Origin: Cerrena zonata
Lineage: Eukaryota; Basidiomycota; Agaricomycetes; Polyporales; Cerrenaceae
Direction: 5' to 3'
Length of the DNA: 64,000 bases
Assembly (NCBI GenBank): GCA_038087015.1
Contig: JASBNA010000001.1
Coordinates: 1,860,001-1,924,000, forward strand
Shown: piece by piece, positions 20,421 to 30,203 of the stretch
Layout: each line of letters begins with the position of its first letter
Position numbering within the stretch: position 1 is the stretch's first letter
Made by a program: the position numbers and the translations under genes
Notes under the pieces: generated by a model
The model's input: the letters and a program-made list of their open reading frames with translations, nothing else
The model's database searches: none
Told to the model about the DNA's origin: nothing

Positions 20421-21935
20421 CTACATATGACCGGCCAGAGTGTTCTGAATGAGCTCCGGTTGGCTAGAGCAAAGAGACATCTGGTTAGATGCACCTTTTC
20501 GTAAGGAGTAAGAGAAAGGAAGGAGGAACGTACGATTCATAGACACCCAATTTGAGAAGACCCTCTTTGGCAGCCTCGTTCTTGGCAGCTTTCTTGGTGC
20601 TTCCTTGACCACGCCCAAGACATTCGTTCTCTACCATGGCTTTGACGATCCAGATGGGGGTGGTCCTAGTCCCAGCACCGGCACTATCAGAGTAAACCCA
20701 CTCGATTGTCTTGGACTTCTGCTGCAACAATTGATTGAACAAGGACAAATGTCCGATGGAAGCAGCAGTACGAGAAGGAGGGGGTGTGGACCAGGTAGGC
20801 GTGAACGGCATGCTGAGACCCATGTTGGGTGCGACGATGGCGCGATCATGAGTGTTGTCGGAAGTAGGAGGTAACCCGTGTTGAACACGGACTACTCGGT
20901 GGGCTTCAAGGAGGTAAGGAAGGAAGAGAGGCTCGAGCCAGCTCCTGACGACTTCGAGACCTTGTTCTTCGTAGACACCACCAACGTATGACTGCAATGG
21001 GGGAAGTATGAACGAGCTGGTAAGCCTCAAATCAATGTACTATAGACTGACCTCAAACAAGTCCGCTTTGATGTTGACGGAGGCGCGGAGAGTAATAGCT
21101 TGGGCGGGATGAGTGATAAGATGATCGTGCAATTTGTACATAGTCGATCTGATGATTGAGTGTCAGACGGTTGTAATGAAGAAGAGAGGGATCATACTAA
21201 CATCTTGGCCAACGTCGTATTGCCAACGAGCAACGCTCTAATTTTCTAAAGTTAGAAACAGTTAAGTAATCCCTCCCGCGAAAGATAGACAATTTCATAC
21301 CGTAGAAGCCCCGACCCTAAGGCCAGGATAGAACCCCTTCAAGTAGCCGGTGACCACGAGACTGAGGACCGAGTCTCCAAGATGTTCCAGCCTGGAACAA
21401 GAAACGAAGCACAGAGCGGTGATTATCTGTATCACCACTGTCAACGACGACACCAAACATACTTACATTTCATTATCGGGGCTAGGGTCATCCTCTGGGT
21501 CTTCGAAGATATGGGTGGGTCTCGCATAGAAACTTCGATGCGTGAAGACCCGTCTTCTTAATTCGTCACTATGAATTGGAGGAAGGGGCGGAAGGTCTTC
21601 TGGTAGAACTTTAGGGCTATAACGGAGCAAGGGAAGGAAATGAAGGAGAGACGGTGACACAACACGTCATGAGATAGCAATAAAGTGCGTCATCCATTTC
21701 GATTAGCTTCGCTTGTTTTCAAACTATCGCTAAAAAGAAGGTTTACGAACTCAAAGTGATCCTTCGCCATCGGGGTTGAGACGATTCTGCGGGATCGAAC
21801 AGGAGAAGGAGGGTCAGTTCGGGGCTTTGGATGAGGTTTGATATGAGCATCAAAGGGATTCCCTCGAGAGTTATGGGCAATCCGACTACCCCTCCTACTT
21901 GAGGAAGCAAAATGCTCTGCACCGCGTCTCGACAT
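20421..21935 (-). CDS. ribonuclease III with double-stranded RNA-binding domain
   Basis: The RNase III domain carries the signature NEMLEHLGDSVLSLVV and the second acidic cluster (ADLFESYVGGVYEEQG), so the catalytic Glu/Asp set looks intact. A dsRBD follows: IEWVYSDSAGAG, then IWIVKAMVENECLGRGQG and STKKAAKNEAAKEGLL. The last exon encodes QPELIQNTLAGHM and a TAG at 20421. There is no helicase or PAZ domain, so it is a Rnt1/Pac1-like or mitochondrial mL44-like enzyme rather than Dicer. The 5' end is uncertain. The ATG at 21935 opens an Arg/Ser/Pro-rich frame, but the good donor at 21746 and acceptor ending at 21617 join in phase only to another frame. A missing exon or a one-base indel near 21.75 kb could explain this. 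Confidence 0.8.
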
Positions 21936-23592
21936 CGAAGTGTTCTCGAGTGCGATTCTCCACGACCAGTCCAGAGGGCGTGGTGCTGGGTAATCGAAGC
22001 CGAAAGGACTAACAAACTCACCCTGGCATCGAACTTTGTTTTAAGAAAGGCAGAGGTGTGAGGCTGTGACAGTCGATGCGTTCACCAGGGTTCTGATCCT
22101 AGGATCTCCTTCGGCAATGCTGTGAGCCTGAATATCCTGGAAGTCTATTGGAAGTAAGAAATACGACCCGGGCGGTGACGGTTCAGTTGATGGCCTTCAG
22201 ATCTGAGGAGCTATACGTAAGGCTATAGCCAAAATGTCCCAAGGTCGACGTTGACACTGACAGACGGGCGGTGTCTCAGGGTGTGGCGAGTGTCAGCTGC
22301 TGCTGTTGAGTTGATACTAATGATAGCGGTAACTCGCCGGCGAATTGGTAAGGATAGCCTTGGACGAAGGTGAGAGAGAAGAGATTGCATTCTTATACTG
22401 GTGCTAAAATATTGTGTATATGGGGATATCGATATGGTTGGATCTGAGCGTGAATCTGAGTACTTATGGGTGTAGGGTTGTCCAATCAAGGAAATTCTTG
22501 AATTTCAGGCTGCGCGATCACTGACAAATTCGCCCCGCTGCATAACACATGCTTGTCATTGATGGTACACAACTTATCGGTATTCTCAGTCTATAGTTAT
22601 AGTGATTGAACCTAAGTGGAATAGTGATACTATACAGGGAGGAAATAAAGAGAGTACAATCGGGGGGTGATAAAAATGTGGAATACAAAAAGGCATCAAC
22701 GAACAAACGATCTCATCTTTCGTCCGAGTAGCCCCAGCCCGAGGCCATTGATTTTCCCCATAGCTTCGCACATACGAGGTCAATTGTCAGATTCTTCCAC
22801 TTAACATCTGTTGACAGTTCCCCACATTTTCAATGGGATTGACATGATTTCCTCCCTCGGCGGATTCGGTCACTCTTTCTGCAAGATAGCATCTCCGACG
22901 AAGGGTTCATCTTTGATATGGTTGTATAGTTCTTGTTATGTATAGAGAATGTATAAGCCTAGTTTTTGAGTCAACCGCCTCCAGAGCGGAATAGGAATCT
23001 CCATTCGCCATTCACGGGAAAGTGATGAAATCTTGAGGAATTTGAAATCGATGCTATGTAACGGAAGAATGTGGCGGGTTTCCCGTCTCCAGATGAGTGC
23101 CTAAAGAACAAGACAGTTCGGCGACTGATGACAACATTCCCAAAAGTCGAATGTCCCAATAGTTGTGAGCCTTTTGAATTTCAAGGGAATTTCGAAATGC
23201 GCGAGCTCACTCCAGAGCCATACATCAGCAAAAGACCTGCTGTGAGGATCGTGGCCATCTGAAGTTGTTCCCAAAGGGGTGGTTTGTGGTAACAGCGATA
23301 TGAGGGGAGACAATTCACCAATCCTACCACAAGGGAAGCTCGGGTCCGCTCATATTTATAAAGTAGCCCTGATCCGATTGGCGTGTGGGAACCCAGTCAC
23401 GAGTCGACCCTGTTTCTGAATGTATCAGTATGACATGAACGTTGAAGGATGATTGAAGGAAAGAATGTCTTCCAGATACTGGAGACTGAAACCGAGTTTA
23501 AAAGATGGTCACGGTGTACGAGAGTATTGGGGAATGACGTCTGTTTTAGTCTTGCGCAAGTCCAGCGAACTTTACCACCTTGTTCTGGTTCT

Positions 23593-23913
23593 CTATCGCT
23601 TATTCTTCGAGCTATTCACGAAACGATGATTCATATTCAAAAAATGTACAACGGAGTCATAAACTCACCTTATTTGACTGATTGTGTGTCTCCTAGTAGT
23701 AGTTAGCATTGAAATACATGTATAACATAAACAACATATAACTAACCTTGCTCGTTCCCGAATAAGGGACATGGCTCCACAAACACGAAGAACATAGTTC
23801 GTTATCTGGTTATTAAGCTCGTGATTCATTCCATGATCTCGCAGACGAGGCAGAGACTTCTCCATCCATGAGATTGCTTGCAAGCTTCCATATCTCTGGC
23901 GGTGTAAGTCCAT
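23593..23913 (-). CDS. possible small hypothetical protein
   Basis: A first exon starting MDLHRQRYGSLQAISWMEKS has a coding-like, helical composition and ends at a good donor (AG|GTTAGT). Two tiny downstream exons (RHTISQI and SSKNKR, stop at 23593) can be spliced in phase, giving about 65 residues. There is no signal peptide and no domain that I recognise. It may instead be a fragment of a decayed gene. Support is limited to splice signals and composition. Confidence 0.25.
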
Positions 23914-24105
23914 TTTCTATCGTTCTCCTAACAAACGAGCTCAGAGTGGTCTACTGCTACTAATCCAAGATACATGTCTGACAATTTGACATGGACATCT
24001 TCACCTATCACGCCTCAGATGATTGGCAATAGATGTAGAGTGTCAGTACGGTCGCTGAGGATATGTATATGCGTACGGACACCAAGCCCATCATGCGGTT
24101 TATCT

Positions 24106-24176
24106 AACACTGTCATGTCACAAGTGTACTCCAAGTATCACCGAAGAGGTAGGACACATGTCATCATGACAGTGTT
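24106..24176. repeat. inverted repeat, 12-bp perfect arms, 47-base spacer
   Basis: AACACTGTCATG at 24106-24117 and CATGACAGTGTT at 24165-24176 are exact reverse complements. The spacer also contains further ATGTCA/TGACA-type repeats. It could be a tiny miniature-element relic or a structured regulatory region. No flanking target duplication was recognised. Confidence 0.6.
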
Positions 24177-24870
24177 CAGGGAATTGGAAGCTGTTGTAGC
24201 CTGAGGCTCCCGAGTCAAATTGGCGTAACCCGGCCACGAGTCGCCCTAAACAGGAAGGCGCTGTGTTCACAAACGCCTTAAATAAAAGAGAAATAAATAA
24301 AAGAGATGTTCGCGAGCTCGCAGACCTGCCGATGTAGTCCCCACTGGCTCAGTGCCCCCAGCAGGTCAGGTATATGCCACTCCGTATTAGCGGGCTTTAT
24401 CCCAAGGGGCACCTCGCGCCATGTAATCGATTCCAACAGAGGAAGTCGCGCCCCGAATCCCTGGTGAATGGCCAGCCGAGGAATCGGATAGGTGAGCATC
24501 TCGTTCCTCCAGTTACTTTGGATCTGCTTATACCCCTTACTTTCGACAAGCTGTCAGCACTTGTTTTTATAAGCCACAACCAGAGGGCGCATTTGAACGA
24601 CTTAAATTTGATGGCAAACAAAGTGAATATCGCATGGACCGCCTGCCCGCCCCTGCTGAGGAAAAATGCAACTTGGTCATGAGATGGGAGAAGCGAGCCC
24701 GTGATTTCTATCCAATTACTGACTAGTAAGGTAAAATATGCATCGCTGTAGTGCTTTGAAGGAGGTAACTTGATTTATACGCGACCCTTTGGAGAGAGCT
24801 GGAGGTTAAAATTCGACTGAGCCTGGAGGTGGCCAAATAAGGCAAGCGCGTTGACAGTGTTGATCAACAA

Positions 24871-24991
24871 AGGTAAACAAAATCCAGTGTCTAACGCCAG
24901 ACCCAGAAAAACTCACTTCACTGGCCACTACCTCAGCTATGATGGAACTCATTAGAAGAGATGTCTTGACTAAAACAGTAGTGACAGGCAT
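24871..24991 (-). other. possible relic of a second secreted-peptide precursor
   Basis: An ATG at 24991 opens 25 codons (MPVTTVLVKTSLLMSSIIAE, then VVASE). These end at a GTGAGT donor in phase 0, the same length, phase and final Glu as exon 1 of the repeat-peptide gene at 25670. Seven of 25 residues match that exon. No downstream repeat with dibasic sites was found, so this is either a decayed paralogue or chance. The end coordinate is nominal. Confidence 0.2.
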
Positions 24992-25362
24992 AAACGCGCA
25001 GGAATTGAGGTGCGTATCTAGAATTATACCTTAATACGTAAGTTGATAACTGACATGATTCTCGTTCGTCACCACGAAAATGTGGTATAATTCAGTTGAT
25101 ATCTTGAACTCGTGTGACCAATATGCTTACAATGCGATTGTGGGACTTATGTGTCGAACGCTCTTTCAAATAATGGAGTGGAACACATAATTGGACATAT
25201 AATTGATAGTGACTGGAGTATTGGAAAGACCTAACGACACTCGATTCTTCAATTGTCTACCACCCCTCAGGCTTGTTCTCGGATAGGATTGATCTGCATC
25301 ATGCTAGGTGAGTGACTGGAATTGTCACCGATAGCACTCATGACTTACAGTAGCCGATCCAA

Positions 25363-25670
25363 CTACTCCTTGGGAGGTGGGAAGTAGTTGACATTGAATA
25401 CCATGTCAACCGACTCGTCTTCACGCTTCAGATCTCTCTTCGGGGGCGGAAAGTAGTTGGCGTTAAACACCATGTCTACTGACTCATCCTCTCGCCTGTG
25501 TTCTCCCTTAGGGTCGGGGGCATATTGTCTCTGCAGTATGAATCATGCGTCAATATCGAAGATATTGTGACATGGGTCGCAGATACATTGCATACCTCTT
25601 CTAGGATATGATTCGTCATGGCGGAACTTGCTAAGAGGGTGATAGAGAGTATTAGTGAGATGACTTTCAT
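25363..25670 (-). CDS. Kex2-processed repeat peptide precursor (dikaritin-type RiPP precursor)
   Basis: Two exons (25670-25596, 25530-25363) join in phase 0 to 80 residues. Exon 1 is a signal peptide (MKVISLILSITLLASSAM, then TNHILEE). Exon 2 carries a short leader with Tyr-28, then two repeats: residues 39-56 and 62-79, each EDESVDMVFN[A/V]NYFPPP plus Lys, differing at one position. They are bounded by dibasic sites RR37-38, KR56-57 and KR60-61. The second copy ends K-E-stop instead of KR. This is the architecture of fungal Kex2-processed repeat proteins feeding dikaritins (ustiloxin, asperipin, epichloecyclin), whose cores contain a Tyr that UstYa enzymes cross-link. The acidic EDESVD is probably trimmed leader and VFN[A/V]NYFPPP the core; that cut is inference. 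A TATAAAAA lies about 60 bases upstream. The UstYa gene is its divergent neighbour. Confidence 0.82.
25369..25491 (-). repeat. two-copy coding tandem repeat, 69-base period
   Basis: Copy 1 is 25491-25438 and copy 2 is 25422-25369, both read on the minus strand. The protein copies are identical except Ala versus Val, while many third codon positions differ (for example GTGTTTAAC versus GTATTCAAT). This pattern indicates selection on the peptide and not a very recent DNA duplication. Confidence 0.85.
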
Positions 25671-26227
25671 CCTCAGTTGATGCTGGACGTAGCCCGAACC
25701 CTGGAATGAGTACATTGCTTACATCCTCATTTTTATAGGTAAAGCTGCATGGACACAGTCAATGGGTACTAGTCAGATATCCGAACGCATTACATATACA
25801 AGACCAGCTGCTCCAAAATCCTGTGGAACTGATAGATATAAGTATACGTCGCTTCCATGATGGGATGGGTGTGACCATGGTATTTGTAAAGAAATGTTAA
25901 CGGCACACCCGTTTCTTTCCCCCGCCTGCCACCTTACACCAGAACTAGTTAATGAATTGACAATGGAGTATAGAAGCGTGTCTTTCTGAAGAGTATCGGA
26001 CCACAACTTATGCGGAGGTTCTATAAATACTATTTCCCCGAGATACTCGGTATGTACCTAGTGCCCTATTTCATTCTGCACTAGCACTAGCTTCGTAGCT
26101 ATCTTTATCTCACCGGTTGCTACCCTTCAGGGTAACAGACTTCTTCTCAATAGAATTTGATGATTGGCTCCACACCTCAGCGCCTCCGCAAGTGGCAGGT
26201 TGATACCTAACCACCACCTTCAACATT
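25671..26227. promoter_or_regulatory. divergent promoter of the peptide precursor and UstYa genes
   Basis: The 557-base region has a TATA-like box for each gene: TATAAAAA on the minus strand at 25737-25730, about 60 bases before the precursor ATG, and TATAAATA at 26022-26029, about 200 bases before the UstYa ATG. Shared regulation of the two genes is inferred from this arrangement. Confidence 0.55.
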
Positions 26228-27238
26228 ATGTCGAGCGACGCTCAATATGCTGCTCTACCTAGTGTGGATATTGAGCATAACGAATATGTCCTTGACCCCG
26301 CCCGGCCGAAGCGCTCACGAATTCGGGCTACATGGCTGATCATCGGCGTACAAAATCTTGTTATCATCATTCTTGCCATTCTGCTTTACATTCGGGGCAA
26401 CGAAAGCAACTCTGACTTTGCTCAATTACCATACTGTAAGTCGTATATTTTAAGCGGTCCTGTAGAGTATTCAACGCAGCATGTTAGCGCCCGCCCAACA
26501 CGTACTAGAGCCTCAACTGAAGACTTTCACCATGGAACCTAACAGCACGGTATACCAGGGGGAGCCATCGAAAGCTGTCGATGATGCCTGGTCAAAACTA
26601 TACAACAGTAAACGACTCCTTTCCATAGCTTCGGTGCTAGACTTTAACCTCAAGTTCTGTTCACGCAGATATTGGTATCTCGAAAATACCTAAGTCTGAG
26701 GCGAGGCTATTGCCCAATAAGACTTTACCAATTCCTGGAGACGAAGAAAACTATGTAGCAGCACTCTCTGTGTTTCATCAGCTGCATTGTCTGGTTCGTT
26801 TTGTTTCGTTTGTGCAACACCCCGGTGTGAATCGCTTACGCTAATACATCTCTGCTACCAGAATATCCTTCGCAAAGCACTTCGTCCAGATTATTATCGT
26901 AACTCAGTCACAGGGTATCTCGCTGGTATATCACCTGAGATGCTACCAGACCACCTTAGTCATTGTGTTGACAATATTCGTCAAAGTCTAATGTGCTCCT
27001 CGGATATCAGGTAATTACTGGTCCTCCTTCTCGTTAGAATTGAAAAATATCTCACCATGGTTCGAAATTTAGTGTAATAGTTTGGCAATGGGACGACGCT
27101 GCCCAAGTTGCATCACCAAGAATGGATACCGTACACTCGTGTCGTAATTTCGACAAAGTAGTGGAGTGGGCGAAAGATCACAGAAATGCTCACTTTGACG
27201 TGAACGTTCACGTCAAAGATGATCTTGTAACCCCATAA
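26228..27238 (+). CDS. UstYa-family oxidase (DUF3328), RiPP peptide-modifying
   Basis: Five exons (26228-26435, 26488-26607, 26669-26793, 26862-27010, 27073-27238) give exactly 255 residues. A cytosolic N-terminus is followed by one transmembrane helix (about 35-55, WLIIGVQNLVIIILAILLYI). A conserved YSPAQ segment comes next. Both family motifs are present: HQLHC (146-150) and HCVDNIRQSLMC (185-196). UstYa-family proteins carry out oxidative cyclisation or hydroxylation of dikaritin peptides in the secretory pathway; these motifs are needed for activity in studied members. The neighbouring divergent gene encodes a Kex2-type repeat precursor with Tyr in each repeat, the expected substrate. No second UstYa, methyltransferase or transporter is visible in the window. 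The exon 2 acceptor is GTTAG before CGCCCGCC; earlier AGs give stops. Family assignment is firm; the reaction is inferred. Confidence 0.92.
27193..27218. repeat. 26-bp perfect palindrome in the UstYa last exon
   Basis: CTTTGACGTGAAC (27193-27205) is immediately followed by its exact reverse complement (27206-27218), with no spacer. It encodes part of the C-terminal HFDVNVHVK stretch and contains two TGACGT/ACGTCA cores. Confidence 0.85.
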
Positions 27239-27553
27239 TAGTGAAGCTACATTACAAATAAGACCAATCTCGTACTCGGCTTTGTCCTGAGTTCATAGGG
27301 ATATGTCTCCCCCAGACCGGTTTGTATACCACAATGCCTCAACCATTGTCGCAACCGAAAGTTGGAGAAGAAAGGAAGTTTGATTAGTAGATACGAAAGT
27401 GTACAGATAATCTATCTATGCTTTGATATCCCCAAACTCCGTAGCTATTGACAGTAGTGACCTGACAGCAGACTGGACTGATACACCTTCAACTAAAGCG
27501 AGAAGAAATTTTGAATGCTACCGAACATTACCCTCGAGTTCCTTCGAACTACT
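27239..27553. other. intergenic between convergent UstYa and GH7 genes
   Basis: No coding signal was seen. This stretch is probably the 3' untranslated and terminator sequence of both genes. Confidence 0.5.
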
Positions 27554-29229
27554 TTAGTAGCATTGGGAGTAGACTATGAAAAGATGTTATTAGGAACAGA
27601 TTACGAGGGAAGGCCTGAAGATAGAAAACTCACAGTCGTTGAGCTTGTGGCAAGTGTACGGAGAGGCGCAGGTAGTGGAACCACTGTATCCGGTACCACC
27701 ACATTGTCCCCATTGGGCGACAGTGCCGGCACCACCACTAGGGGCAGCAGGACCACTAGCGGTAGTCGAGGTGCTAGGTGGGTTAGAAGGGGAGGAACCA
27801 CCGGACGAAGAGCCGCTGAATGTAGAGCCGATGGGACCGAACTTGATGTTGGAATAAGTAACTTGGGCGCTGCCACTCTGGGACTCGACGTCGGCGGGTT
27901 TACCGGAAGTAGTGGCGCAAGGACCACGGTTGACACCGGGCTTAGTCGCATCGGCGGTGGTGGGGTAAGAAGAGTCGAGCCAGAGCATTTGAGCGGCATA
28001 GTCGTCCCAGACGGAGAGAGCGAGGACCATTCCATTGTTGAGGGAATCGCCCATACCGGCGACACCACCGAGGGTCTTGAAGTAGTTGTTGTCGTTGAAG
28101 ACGGTCTTTTGTTGAGAGCAGAAGCTGTCGGTGATGGAATTAACAGGGTCGATTCCGGGGATGTTGACCTTGGAGTTCTGGAAGACTTTGCCGTCTTGAA
28201 CGTAGATACGACGGATCTCGCTGAGAGCACCGCTGGTGGTGTTATCAGCGGTGATGAACTGAGTGACGATGGAGAATTTCTTCTTGGTATCGATAGTCAA
28301 GCCGGGACCGAGGAAGGTCTTGTCACCCATACGCCAGGAGTTGAAATCACATCCATCCTTGTCACAGATACCGCCGTAACGGTTATCACCGTCACCACAC
28401 TCGGTACCCAAGCATCGGCCCAAGCCCTTGGAAGAGCAGACGTGAGGAGTGTAGGCGGCAGCCTGAGAATTAGCTTCCCAGATATCCATCTCGCTGCAGC
28501 AGGCACCGTATTGACCGGCACCGGAGTTAGCGGAGGTTCCGTTCCAGCCAAGGATGTTAGCCTGGATAGAGAACGTCAGTATAGTATTCGAAAGGTTAAA
28601 TTCAGCAGAACGTAAGCTCACCTCGCCATTAATGAACTTGATATCGTGTGGGCATTGGGAGTCACAATAACCAGTACCATACTTGGCACCAGCCTTGTTG
28701 TTGGCAAACTTAGCCACACCACCATCAGCGTCCATCTCGACCAAGTAGACTGCACCGTTGAGTCCACATGGGAGTCCAGACATATCGACATCGAAGGTAA
28801 ACTCTGATTCTTTAGCTTGAACAACTGGTACTTGGAGTCCGACCCAGGTTCCATGAGATAGACGCGAGAGCCGACGTTGCTCCCAGTGACGAACTTCAAG
28901 GTGAGTGCATTGCCGGTAGTGGTAATACCGTAGGTAGCGCTGTAGTCAGCACCATCGAGAGCGCAGTTCTTCGCGCAGGTGGCGGGATCGGGACAGAGTG
29001 AAGCGTCCCATTTGTTACCGGTGTAACAATTAGTGAAACCGGTAGTGGTATGCAACCAACGCCAGTTAGCATCGAGGGTAACAGCGGTGTTTTGAGTAGT
29101 GCAAGAACCACCAGCGGAACACTGTTGGATGCTGATTTGGGGATGACTTTCTGCCGTGTTGGTGCCGACCTGTTGGCCGTACACGGCGGCGATGAAGGCG
29201 AAGGAGAGGAGAGCTGCCGGGCGGAACAT
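27554..29229 (-). CDS. GH7 cellobiohydrolase (CBH-I) with CBM1; one apparent frame break
   Basis: The signal peptide (about 1-18, [18 protein letters not shown]) leads into mature [13 protein letters not shown]. The GH7 catalytic domain has the E-x-D-x-x-E centre [12 protein letters not shown], and many cysteines plus the loop segments of reducing-end cellobiohydrolases. A Ser/Pro/Gly linker is followed by a C-terminal CBM1 ([16 protein letters not shown], then YTCHKLND). A 20-base last exon supplies FYSQCY and the stop at 27554, completing the CBM1 aromatic face. Other introns include one after FINGE (about 28621-28563). Near 28804 the sequence switches frame between KLKNQ and EFTFDVD: one G appears to be missing from the expected CAG-GAG. 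Either the gene is newly broken or, more likely, the assembly has an indel. The enzyme is secreted and hydrolyses crystalline cellulose processively. Confidence 0.92.
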
Positions 29230-30203
29230 TGTCTATATTCACTTCTTAGCACGATAGTATAGAGAAGAGTGGAGCATCTATACTTACGATGAATCGAGGG
29301 ATCGGAGGATCGAGAAGACTGGTAAACCGACAAAGGCACCCTACAGCAAGCGTTGTGAGTGTCGAAAATCAAAGTAATCCAGACTGTTCTTACCGAGAGC
29401 TAATACGAATCTGAGAGGGTGAAACAGTAGTTGTCAATTCTGGTATTTGGACGATGGAGCAGGCCCATCTTATATAGTGCGTTCACAGCGCGAGTCTGAA
29501 CATTCGATCCTTGTGAGGTCAGTACCCACCGGTTCAGAACCGGAGAAATACCTACAAGCCCTGAAGATATTGACCGACAATCTTGAGGTAAATCTCTACC
29601 CTTTACCAGTTCTCGAGCAGCGCGACAGAAGTATAAAGCTGTTGTCACGAGACAGTGGTCACATTCAATAGAGGACCCAAGTACCGACGGTGAATATCGA
29701 GGACTTTGATGGAATTCAGCCTATTCAGTTTCCGTCACCACTAGACGCGTAGATAGTTCGATGTGATACTGTCTGATACTGCTTGACAAAAATCTCCGGA
29801 CCCGTCAAGGATCTTCATCGACGGTTAAACATCGGGCTGGACGGGGAAGTTCGCGCTGGTTGCTACGATGCTTCGGGGCAAATTCGTCAGGCGATGTAAT
29901 TTGCAAGAATCCTCCGAGGTTTAGAGTCATAAGCATAAGCATTTTCTCTTCTCTTCTGCTCACGAGTTGCTCTGGATGAAGAAGAGCTTGGCGAGAGGAG
30001 AAGGGAGGAAGAAAGGGATGGATTGCAGTGGTCAAACCTGAACCACATTCTGCCTTTTCGGGCGAAGGGTGTGCTTGGTATCACATCCGGCACACCAAGC
30101 GTCAACCAACCTCTCAATTGAATACCACCACTCTCCGGTGTCTATTGCGTACTGTATTCATTTCGCTCGCTATACAACTTGACCTCTGTGCGCAACCTTC
30201 ATC
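29230..30203. promoter_or_regulatory. GH7 upstream region and Spt3 promoter
   Basis: On the minus strand a CTATATAAG box lies near 29478-29470, about 240 bases before the GH7 ATG, with probable 5' leader between. The remainder up to 30203 is the divergent upstream region of Spt3. No gene was seen. Open frames on both strands are short and featureless. Confidence 0.45.

Larger units (their letters stand above)
21936..25362. other. gene-sparse accessory stretch with only weak small-gene candidates
   Basis: This is 3.4 kb without a confident gene. It contains two weak minus-strand candidates (23593-23913 and 24871-24991), a 12-base inverted repeat pair at 24106-24176, and two loosely similar segments near 23376-23418 and 24218-24256 (shared TTGGCGT and CACGAGTCG). 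No transposase or reverse transcriptase motif was seen. Confidence 0.45.

Noticed and set aside
23101..23313. Small minus-strand open frame with a hydrophobic start (MATILTAGLLLMYGSG) near 23262 and an upstream TATA-like sequence
   Set aside because: It could be a second secreted peptide, but every splice choice gave short tails without dibasic sites or repeats. Evidence is too thin to call a gene.
27515..28615. 366-codon plus-strand open frame across the cellobiohydrolase gene
   Set aside because: It is the antisense shadow of the GH7 gene. The real product has the GH7 catalytic centre and CBM1 on the minus strand.
29746..29751. Single ACGCGT hexamers (for example 2882, 29746, 42747, 46927, 52166) as cell-cycle boxes
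   Set aside because: About a dozen are expected by chance in a window of this size. Only the clusters were kept.
29230..30203. Extending the RiPP cluster to include the GH7 cellulase
   Set aside because: The GH7 gene is convergent with UstYa and is an ordinary plant cell-wall enzyme. Adjacency alone does not make it part of the peptide pathway.
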